From Macrocystis pyrifera (lineage: Eukaryota > Sar > Phaeophyceae > Laminariales > Laminariaceae): DNA of 64,000 nucleotides. Shown here one piece after another: positions 28,101-40,100 of the stretch. Both the position numbers and the translations under genes were made by a program. Positions within the stretch are counted from its first letter, which is position 1, and the number at the start of each line of letters is the position of its first letter. Where the stretch lies: positions 4,030,001 to 4,094,000 of the forward strand of contig JASSKH010000016.1 of the NCBI GenBank assembly GCA_031763025.1, in the 5' to 3' direction. The notes under the pieces are model-generated. The model was not told where the DNA came from and searched no databases. It was given only the letters and a program-made list of their open reading frames with translations.

Positions 28101-31100
28101 TCCGGACGGGCTACGGCTTGCTTCTCTCGGCTGCGACGATGACCACAGCATTGCCGTGTACGACTGGGACAACCGCTTAGTAAAGGTACGCCGTCGAAGC
28201 TACAGTAGGGCCGTCCAACTATATAGATGCGAAGGCATTAGGGCCTTTTTCGCCCGTTACACCGCGTCTGAGCACACCCATGACACCAAGGCATGCACCT
28301 GATACACCCACAGCCACGCTTTCCCACTACCACCACAATCACGACCGCCGCCGCCACTGCCAGCTACCAGCGGCGGCGGTGGTGGTGGCGGCGATAGCGT
28401 GTAATGTTTTTAACTGGTATACAGTTAGGACAGTCCTACTACTGTAGATACGATGACATTCGAGCCATCAGACTATTAATAGATACGATTGCTTTAGGCT
28501 TTCATTCATTCTGTTTTGTTGTTCGTATTCTTAAGATTTTGTACTGGAAAAGAAGCACAAGCTATATATATGCGTCTCCTCCTTCTCGCCGTCTCCCTCA
28601 ATTATGCTATGTGCAATTACGCTCAATAATAGCTACAACAGTACTATGCTCGAAAACATTAGAATCTGCGTCAAGTTTATGCAAAGCAGAATGGACAAAT
28701 GCCTACAGAAGTGGTCGTTCTGTAGTATAATAGTGCCGGTTGCGCTCTACAGTGCCTACAAAATCGCTCGACACGAATGGGATTAACCAGTGTGCGCGGT
28801 GTGCAGAGTAGTTACTGCCGGTTTCCACTATAATAGTGCCGGTATTGTTGGCTGGCGCATACACACCGGCACTATAGAGAGGCAGACCGGCACTACTGCT
28901 GTAGTCAAAACACAGCCAACGTGGGTGACAGTTTTGTCCTTATTTTGCGTCAGCTCTTGTTCGGTGTATGGTCACGGTTTACTCGCAGGCGGTAGAGCAA
29001 TAGCAGGATCGTAAGTAAAATATCCTGCATTTCTGAAACACAGCCAGTTTTTGTTTTTTAATCTGTCTGTTTGTGTGTTGGTTTGTATGTTTGTTTCTCT
29101 CCCAGATTTGGCTGATTTTGTGTGTGGTCTTCTTTTGGTATTCAACACACTCGGCATCGCAATGGCTCATGTCCATATTTTTGCGGAAATATCTCTGTCT
29201 CATACACCGATGGCCGGCACCCCCCCCCCCCCCCCCCCCCCCCCGCCCCAGCACAATGCGACCGCAAACACATCCTTGTGGAGACAATAAGCAATTTAAC
29301 AAACCCCTCAAGGCGTCGGCATTCCTCGATTGGGTATGCCTAATAGTGCGCTTTAATGGTCTATTGCCTCTCCATGATTATTTTTACGCCCATATTGTGC
29401 AAGGGGGGGGGGGGGGTCCCGGTTACCTGTTTAGTCTGTGTCCACAGACCTGGCATCTCCCTCGTAGCCTAGGGTGAGTAGTCAGCACGGTCTGGGTGTG
29501 CTGGATGTCGATGGGTATGTGGAAATACATGTTTCACACGTCGGACAAATCATTTACAGATAGATGATCTGTAGATAGATCATCTGCAGATAGATAATCT
29601 ACAGATATATAATATATAGATTATATACAGATAAATCATCTACATAAAACTCATTTACAGATAATCATCTACAGATAGACCATCTACAGATAGATCATAT
29701 ACATATAGATAATCTACAGATAGATCATCTAGCAAACCTTACCTGGCGTTATGATGCGCAGGATCTGTATAGCACATATACATATTCGACCCAGGAAAAC
29801 GTCCTGCAGTAGATCATGCAGGTAAGTTATACAGATCATACAGATCATGAATATGTATATCCGCCCTGAAATTCCTAGATCATGAAGAGGGGATCTATGA
29901 GCTGTACGGCCTGGGACAAGAATGTAGCGATGAATGTCCACACGGTCTCCGTCTATTCAATATAGCACAGCTAATGTGACCAGATACAAAGAAAAAAGGG
30001 TAGCCTTGTGCTGCTCGTCGATCCCCAGCGCATGTCCCCAAAATATCAACGCTAGGACCAACCCTCAAGCGCTTTTCTGACTCCCCCTCCTCCCTCTTCA
30101 CCGTCCCTTCCCCCTCCCCTCCTTCCCCCCTTCTCCCCCCCCTATTCCAACCATGGTTCGCGAAAAAATAAACCAGGCGACCGCGAAAGGCGGGCGTCGA
30201 AAAGCCCTGGCCGTCGCGTGGAACAGTTCCGGGACCCGCATGGTGACGTGCGGCTTGAGGCACGTTAGCTTCTGGATGCTCTCAGGGCGAAACTTGAGCC
30301 ACTGCCGGGGAGTGTTCGGAGGAAAAGGGAGGAAGCAGACCCTTCCCTGTTGCACGTTCATGGGCGACACCGCGGTGGTAAGAAAGAGTCTCACAGGTCG
30401 TACAGACCATCAGCAGATCATCAGCAGATCATCAGCTATCCCCAGATCACAATCCAGGTCTACGAGGGGGAGATACATTCCTGACATGTACGTCATAAAC
30501 CCTCCCTGCTTATGTTGCCGGACAGATCACGATCCATCTTGATCTATCTGATCTGTCTACCGTAGATCATCTAGATCCTATACATAACCTGCCGTTATGA
30601 TGTCATATATTGTGCATGATCTAGCGTAACACATGTTTCCTGGGGTCGGATCTGTACTATACAGATCCTGCACAACATATGACATCATAACGGCAGGATA
30701 TATATATGTAGAATCTAGATGATCTACAGTAGACAGATCAGATATATCAATATGGATCGTGATCTGTCCGGCGTGTGGAGGAGTGCGGGCGGGCAAACAA
30801 GTGTTGGTTCTGCCGCCGACCATTTTAATGTACCAACGTTGGATTGGATGAGGCCTCTTGCCCCGCAGGGGGAAAGGGGGTCTCGCACGGGATTTACCTC
30901 CGCGCTGAGCACTCAGCGCGACATCAATCCTTAGAAAGGAAATCGCGATTGGACCCTGATTTGTTTCGCGCGTGTATACGCGGCATCACGAGCTACCGCG
31001 GATAAAACAGATCAGTATATCAACTAGCCTGAAAATATATGGATCATTTGAAGTGGGAATCGATTCTCTGTCCTAGATGCGGAAGATTTTTTTAATGAGA

Positions 31101-34100
31101 ATCTGTCGGTGTAGGCCACACGAACCATGTGTCGAAGCCATATAGGCCACGCCCAAAGTAAAAATAAACACGATTATACATACGTACGTACTAGGGTTGA
31201 ATAATCGGCACGGACACTGGTTGTGCTGAATGTCGACGGGTAGAAAGAACGGTTTAATGTGAAGAACACACATACTGAGTACGACAACCACTCACGTCGC
31301 CAACCAGCTGCTGGGTTTTCACGCGTCGTGACAATACGACATGGTCAGGTCGGCACCGGTGACGGCCATCTGTACTTGTTCGAAAACGGTTCCACCGTCT
31401 TGACTCGTTCGGTCAAAGCCCACACGGGGTCGGTCTACACTCTCTACTCCGTAGCCGGGGCCACCGGAAGAGACGGCGAGGCGGGGATTTGGAGCGGAGG
31501 AAAGGACGGGTTGGTCAAATTCTACAACAGTCAGGTATGATTGGACGTGTTTACTCTGCAGAAACTTAATCTCGCATTTTCCTGCTCTTAGTAGGAAAAA
31601 ACTGGAATGCAGTACTGTGGATCATTTTAGCAGATCGTCTAGATCAGGAGATATTTGAGTGCCGACATGTCTACTGTAAATAATGGAATGGGGATCTGAT
31701 CTGATCTGATCTGATCTGTTCAATGTTATGTATTACATATCATCCAGTTTTCCAAACAGGTCTTTACCGCGTGAAGGTGCTTAGCGTCGCTACTTAATGT
31801 ATAATATATCAAATGGATTGTGAACGTCAGAATATTTCCGCCTCGAAATGTCTAGATAACGAAATAGGGATCTGATCTGATCTGTTACTGATCTGATCTG
31901 ATCCAATCTGGTCTGGACTGTGCTGGTATGTGGAGTGGCAGACTTCTCGCCAATTTTAGAACAAGTCTACGGTGTAGCGTCGCTAAAAGATATACCTGGT
32001 ACATGATCTAAATACTTCATATTGCATGGTCCTGAAAGATCCAAACAATGATCTGATATGATCTGATGTGTCTATAAACGCGGAAAAACAATGGCGACAA
32101 CTGCGCTGTGCTCACCAATTTCGGAACGACAGGTCTACGGCGTGAAGGAGTTCAGCGTCGCCACGATAGCCTCCAACGGAGCAGCGGGCGGCGCCGCGGG
32201 GGCTCTGAAGGTAAGCATGGACTCCTCCTTGTTTGGCGCTTGCGGAGGGAAACAACTCTCGAAGCCACAGCAGTTGTACATGACATTTCGTACCACTTTG
32301 TCCCCAAAACACAAAAAAAAAACGTTTTGGATAAAATATCAATATACCTACGGTGCATGAGAAGCGTTCTACCATAGAGGTATCACACTTAGGAAAACAC
32401 TTTCTGAGTAGAGTCAACACGGCGTCCTTACCGGAGGGCAGTCAGTTGAAGGATGAATGTGTAACTTATGCTCAACACCGTTGGGCCTAATGCGTACGTA
32501 CACGTACGAGATGCGTGTAGCATCGGTCGTATTCATGTGTTTGTCCCCGTTGAATCCCACGTTAAACCTTGCGGGGGCATAGGAGCCTCAGAAAATTCAG
32601 GGTGGAAACGTTCTGCGATGGGGGTTCACGCTAAATTTTCTGAGGGTCCTCACTTGACCTTAAGGAGATCCATACCTCACCCGAAAACTGACTTCAGCAA
32701 AACTCAACTTGCATCCCAATGAATAGTCCCGTGGCCCAAGTATGCAAAAAACGTCGTTTTTCGATTCAAGATTGGCATTCCGACGATTTTGGGTTAAGAA
32801 ACCCCGTTATTCAGGGGAAACAGTTCAGCGGAAATGCGCTGCCTCTATCGTAGAACGCGTCGTGGACTTCTGTCGTAGAACGCCTCGCACGTCTTTGGGA
32901 ACAGAGCGGCACTACAGCAGGTCTGCGAGTTGGCCGACTCTAAGCCGCCGATATGGCTATACTTGACTACTGCTGTTGTAGGTGATTGTACAGTTAAATA
33001 CGAGGGAATGCATAAAAAATCAGAACCAGGTGTACGTGTGTCAACGTAGGGGGATACGTGGCCTTTTGGGCCCATCGTGGGGTTCTGATTATGGCATTAG
33101 CCCGTCCGCACCCGGATTAGAGGTGCGTTTGTTTAATTAAGAAAGGCAAAAAAAGGCAGGCACTTTTTTTCTTCTTCTCCTTCTTCTTTTCACCACTCCC
33201 TCCAAACAAAGAATCATCCGTGAGGCAAGTCCAGCCAAGTCACAGTCCTATCGATCATTCGATTACGGCATCGGCCATATGATATGCTTCCTTCTTTTTT
33301 TGGTCCCCCCTCTTTGGTTTTCTTTCTCCTTCTTTCTGTGACCCAACGTTACAGCTCATGCTGCTGCACATGCATTGTCGGATGGTAAACACAATAATAA
33401 CAGTAACTATTAATAAACATTTATTGCTTTTGCCACCCGGCAACGTGTAGCATGAGCTTCGACACTGAACATAAGCACTCCGAAAGAAGAAAATCACGGA
33501 AACCAAAAGAGCTCAATATGCACAAAGGTATGGTTGTCGTTATCCCCATACAAAACATCACGTTGTTGTCAGCGGCGTACGTCAACAACAGAGAGAGGGC
33601 CCTCAACGAATCTCGCAGGAAACAAAACAAAAATGCCAAAAACGAAAAAACTGCCGGCATTACCCCGAGAAGCTTTTCATTCTGTGTCGGGGGCGGGGCC
33701 TTTTTTCGCCTCCGCGTTTCGATCCTCAGAAGAGGGCGGCCGACGTATTCCTACATTGCGTGACACCACACTAAAATAAAGCAAATACCCTTGCTTGCCA
33801 TCGCCCACGTGCGTAATATGTAAGGAAAGTTCGTACATGAATATTGAATCAAAACGGTCACAACATTTCGGGACATATCCGTATGTGCGTTTTTCGAGAA
33901 ACGGTGCCGCGACTAATCCAGCGGTGACGAACGAACCCGGATTCACTGCAACAAACACAGGGTATAAAGCACGTAGTCGTTTACGACCTGGACCAGCTTC
34001 ATTGCAATGGTTGATCGGGTCGTCCACACTACACTCCTTATTACACATTGAATCCCAGAAAATTCCGAGAAAAATGAATAACAGGCGGTCGGGGTCAAGG

Positions 34101-37100
34101 TTACAGTAGGGTTAGGGTTAGTTGGTGATTTTACAGTTAAAACTATATACCGATATTTTTCAACCATCTTGTCGAAGTTGGGCCGAGGTCCCTGTATATC
34201 ATTTCGATGTCACGGGGTCTGCACCTAAACATAATATTCGTCTGTATATTAGCATTCTATCCTAATTTTCCTTCTATTTCGGCACAAAAGTGGTATTTGT
34301 CAGCGCTGCTTACGAGTCGGGGTAAAAACTCGCGGGTCGGGTCGGATGGGATTACCTAACCCGACCCGACCCGACCCGACTCGACCCGATCGGACCCGTG
34401 TGAGTTCGAATACCTCCTGACTCGGCTCGACCAGACTCGACCCGATCCGCACTGTGATATTTCGAACACCTTCTGACCCGACCCGGCCCGACCCGAGTCG
34501 ACCCGATCCGACCCGTGAAATTTCGAAAATCTCCTGATCCGATTCGACCCGATCCGACCCAACCCGTAAGTTTTTGAAGACCGCCTGACCCGACCTGCGG
34601 GTCGGGTCATAACCCGTGAACAGCCCTGGTATATAGTACTTCAAAACAGTCCTCTCGCCACACTACTACCGCGCGCATGCAGGCCCTCGCCGCTTCGGCC
34701 GCTGCAGTAGGAGGAGGCGTCGCCGGCGGTCCAGGGGGGGTGGCGGGGGAAAGAAGCGACCCGGGGCTGGGGGGTCCAGCGTTAGCCTAGACCCCGCCGT
34801 GAGGAGCGTTTTCCCGTCGAAAGACGGCTGCCGGCTGCTGGTAGGAACGCGAGGAGGGGAGCTGTACGAGATGTCAACCGCCGACGGAAGCGATGCGAGA
34901 GGGGCGGGGGCGGGAGGGGGGGCCGGACCGCTAACCGCGGGCCACGGGAGAGGCCAGGTGATTCTTGCCACCTGTGCGGGGGTTGCCATTAGGAACTGCA
35001 CTTTATTATTTTACTCTAGCTATCAATAGGATGCCGACCGACTCTTTAATAGTTTCACCTAGAATGTAGTGTAGAATATAACACATCGTGCGAGAGCGAT
35101 ATAGAGCACCGCAAGCAACAGAGTCTACTGCGCAGGCTTAGCTGTGTCGCCGTCAAGTATCGTTGCGCCTGTAGGGGCGAGCGTAAGTGCGTAGCGACAA
35201 CGATCACGCGTCTTTTTTCTGTGACTTCGGGGGCTATTTGTTGTGTGAAGACACTGAGACGCGGATCAGTTCGAAAACTTCCTACCAGCTATTTTTTACG
35301 CCGTGTGGGATCTGTATGATATCATGCATGTAGCATACGATCACACGGTTCGTGCACAACATCTTAGAACGGAAGACACATATCCTATACAGATAGATGA
35401 TCTAGATTGTGACCTGTCCGATGTGTAAAAGGTTAACGTTCCCATTTTCTTCGTCTCTTTTCTTCTTGCTTCTCGCACGGATGTCACACCGAAAACGCCT
35501 TCTTCCCAGGTCTGGGGTTTGTCAGCACACCCCAAGGAAAGGTTGTACGCCACGTGCGGAGACGACGGCAGCGTGAGGATCTGGTCGCTCGACGACAGAA
35601 GGGTAGTGGGGAGTATCTCCACCGACTGTTCATGCCGTGCGCTTTGCTACAGCCCGGATGGCGCTAGCCTTGCGGTGAGCCTTTTACTGTTGTTTTTCTT
35701 TCCTAATTTCCAACTTTCTAGAGTTCCAAATGTCCAGATTTCTAAATTGCCAAATTGCCATTTTTTCAATTTTCCCAATTTAACACCTCGGGCTGCTGCC
35801 AGGTATGTATGCATAACTCATATTTCGACTGCTCACCATCCCCGTGTGCTTCGCTGCGGCTCGGATGATGCTGTATCCTTTCGTAGCCTTGCGGTAGTGA
35901 GCTTGTTCACCAAGGGTTACGTTTGAGGGTGGAAGGTTTCACACATCGGACAGATCAAATAGGTTACATAGATCAGATAGATCAGTTATATCTTATAGAT
36001 CAAGATATATTCTATAGATCCTATAGGTCAGATCGATCAGATCGAGCAGATAAACCAGATAGATCACATAGATCAGATAGATCAGATTGATCAGATTGAT
36101 CTCCAATTCATGATCTAGATATTTCAGGACAGACAAGTATTAATAGTATATACACGATCTGCACGAAATTTACCATTTGTGCCGCCGGGTGATATACGTA
36201 TGTATGACACGACTCTTGTGCGCAAAATATTTTCTGCTCCTGCTTGGTGGAATCTGTATGATACCGCTCTTCCTGCGCAACGTATCACAATAACGGAAAA
36301 ATGAAGGATACATACTAGATGATCTCGATTATGAGTATGGTCTACGTGGTGGATATTGATCTGTCAGATGTGTAGAAGAAATTGTTTTGTTGGCGGGGTT
36401 GAGGCTCAGAACGGAATTCAGAAGCCTTATGAAGACGTGCAGACCCGTTCACCCCTTCCGGACACCTCCAAAGTGACCGCAACGATGATAACGTCGCTGT
36501 TATCGACTATCCACGAGCAGCGAGAGAGCGCCCAGCACTTCGGGTAGGGTCTCGGTGCGCCCGAGCCGTATTGTACGACTCCTTGCATTCAACCATTGTA
36601 ACTCACACATCAACCATTGACGTATAATCTCCCTATCACGCAGTTGCCTTTGCTGTAACCGCCACTTCATATCGTCAATTTTCCCCCCTCGTAAATCCCA
36701 AGAGAGAGGGCCGTAGAGATGAGGGATGTTGCGACCTAACGCTAATGTGTGAGCGGTTCACATTTTTCCGTCCACACTGGTATCATGTAATACTACAGCA
36801 GCAGGTCTGCCGCCGATACCCTGGCACGCCCGCCCCCGGCCACATCATTTTTTCTTGAAATCGTACCGTGCCTTTTTTCGTCCACCTTCGACACCTGGCA
36901 CTGACCAATTCATGGTACTGTTGTATGTACTTCGTATTCGTTCTTTGCGTCAGGTGGGTTGCGGCGGCGGCAAGGGAAAAGCCGACGCCTCCAAATCTGG
37001 CACGTTCCTGGTACTCAAGTCTGAGAACCTAGCGCTGCGTCACGAGGGCAAGGTATGAGCATTAATAATAGCATGCCTTGCGCACAGTTTCAGCACAGTT

Positions 37101-40100
37101 GGGGTCCCTCTATATTGCCGATGCCCAATAGAATGCCGGTGCCCAATAGAGTGCCGGTGAAATCGCGTGGCATAGAGGGGATTAGCCAGTGTGGCAGTGC
37201 GCGGAATAATGCCGGTGTCCGCTACAATAGTGCCGGTGTGTTGGCCTGGCACATACCGGCAATATAGAGGAACCGGCACTACTGTAGTACAGTTTTGATC
37301 GGACACATTTGGGCGTTGCGCTGTAGTCTAGATACCCTAGCCTAGCTCAACACTATTTCGAGTTTTTTTATCTTATTCTTTTACGTCCTACATTTCGAGG
37401 GGCCCAGACTGTTGTGCTGTTGCTCTAGCACACCGCACCAGGTACACCAAAACCGCTGAGATATAAAAATAGTCAGCGCTGACTGCTAGCTCAGTGGCTA
37501 GATATTGTGTAAGGATCATCGATTCCCCATTGATGATGATCTAGATATTTCAGGGCAGACAAATAGATAGATCCTGATCTGCACCGGAATGATCTAGCTC
37601 ATATTGCCGGGGGAAAGCCGTAGTACATTCTTCATGGTCCATATACAGCAGAGTAGGACATGTTTCCTCGTACTGTACAGGCCCTGCACAGCACCTCAGA
37701 AACGTCAGGTTAGGATCTATCTGTAGATGATCTAGATCTTGATCTGTCCAACACGCGAAGCGTTCTACCACGCATGTTGTTCAGGATGCCGACGACTGGA
37801 TCCGCGACGTGAACTATTCGGGGGACGGAACCCGCCTGGCCGTCGCGTCTAACGATTGCAAGATTTACGTCTACGCCACGCGGGACGGGTTCTCCAAGCT
37901 CAGCACCATATCGACACACCAGAGCTTCGTCACGCAGGTCGATTTCTCCACGGACGGAAACTATATCCAGAGCGCCGATGGCGCCCGGTCCCTGCTGTTC
38001 GCAGACGCCGCGACAGGGTTGCTCATTCCAAGTGAGCTCGTTTTTTGTTTGTTTAATGTGTGGAGTCGTCGTTTATGCAGTATATAGGCCCGCAAATATT
38101 ATACAATCTTCGTCTACTGTAGTTGGGTGAAGGGGGGAGGAGAGCCTGCTGTGTGACCCCGAATCTGAGTTACGACCAGGAAGGAGGGAGGAAAGAAGGG
38201 GAAAGTTGATACAGAAGGTGGAAAAAAACAAGAGCAGAAATATAGTGCTAACGTTAGGCTCTCTTCTTGGGGAACGAACGCTACATACTAGAAGAAAATT
38301 TTGTTCAGCGGCGAGCGATGTACACTTGTGCAACCCCCCCCCTCCTCCTTTTACACTTTTGTTTTTTGGTTCAAGTGTATGATGCTCGAGGGTGCCCGAG
38401 ATTGGTGTCACAACAATATTTCAAGCCTTGCTCAGAATAAGTATTTTGTGCAGGTGGCTCTTGGTGGGCGACCGACTACGTGCAGTGCGTACTCGAGAGC
38501 ACGTACGTAAGAACCTGGGGATTAATAATTTCAGGCTCGAGTTTTGGACTAAGATAAGGACGTGGCCGTTTTTATATCGAAATTAGAATAGGACACACCC
38601 TTTCTGACATAATAATTCGGGTCTGGCCCAAAAGAAGGCATGCCTAAAAGTGGCGTCGTATACTGTACTGTACGTCGGTGGCGGCTCCATCGGGCAGTGC
38701 CCCAACCATTGATGTGACTACAACCCACTGTAGGGGTGAGAACACTGCCCCAACCACTGATGGCCTCAACATATGCTTACCTAGTTGCAGACTTTTACTC
38801 TATCCAAATCCACCTCCGCCTCGAAAGGGTTGAGTGGTCAATGATAAAAATGACTACGGCAAGCAACTAACGAGTAAGCTACTACGGCCATGCATGACAT
38901 CGAGTATCCCACCCCCCCGCGATGCCTGATCGGTGAAAACCCGATGTGCTCCGTCCCGGCATTGTCGGCATGCTAGGGTCGATAGTCACAAGACTACGGC
39001 CATGCATGATATGAACCCCCCCCCCCCCCCCCCCTCTGCCCCTATATTATATGCCTCGTATATGCAACGATAGTGTTCTGTCTAGCATTTAGAAATGCGC
39101 AACATGAGCTTCATCGTCCATCGCTCATAGACGTTACATTTCCCAGAAAAAAAAGAAGAAGAAAGAAAACCAAGGGGAGCGAAACAAAAAATGTTGGAAA
39201 AGCATGCACGAAGTCTATCATCATGTTCACCATGATGATCATCACGATCATGCTGATCATGATCATCATCGTCACGATCATTGATCATTATGATCACGAT
39301 CACCATCACCATCATCCACAGAATCGTCATCCTCGTCATCGTCCTCGTCCTCATCCGCATCCTTATCATCGTCCTCAACATCATTATCAGCGTAATCATC
39401 ATCATCGTCATCGCTTCCCCCCCCCCCCCCTCTAAATCCCTCCTTATCTTCCGACCGGCCCGCTCAAGGTGCGGCTGCGATGAAAGACGTCGAGTGGAGC
39501 ACGTGGACGTTACCCTTCGGTTGGGCGGCCAGAGGCGTGTGGCCAACAGCCGACAGCGACCGTAAGTTGGATGTGACGTGCACAAAGCGATCGGGCGACG
39601 CTACTCTGCTTGCAGCCGGGGACAATTTTGGGTGAGTGCATTATTTCTTTTTGCTGAACATTAGCATCCACCTGAAAATAGCCGGAAATGCTCTTTCACT
39701 AATTTGCTGTTGAAAGTTGAGCAGATGAGCTGTGGCTAGGGGGTGGAGTGCCAGTCGACTTCGGAGCTAGCTGGTTCTCCTCGAAAACCTTGTTGAGACG
39801 TAGGTGCAGTCCATGGTCGCAAGACGGGATCCAATAGTTCTGGTATGGAAAGAAACAAACACAAATCAGCAAACAAAAAAGCAAAAAAAAAACAAAATAC
39901 CTTGCAGGTTTTATCGCCACTTGCGGAAAACTATTAAAATGGTTCATACTATATGGTTAGTTGTGAGGATGTGGGAACATTCGAAGCACCGACCCCCTCC
40001 TTCCCTCCCTCCCTCCTTCCCTCACTCCCCCCCCCCGCTAACGTCTCTTGCGGACGACTCAGGCGGATGCGCTTGTTCAAGTACCCGGCGCCGCTCCCCG

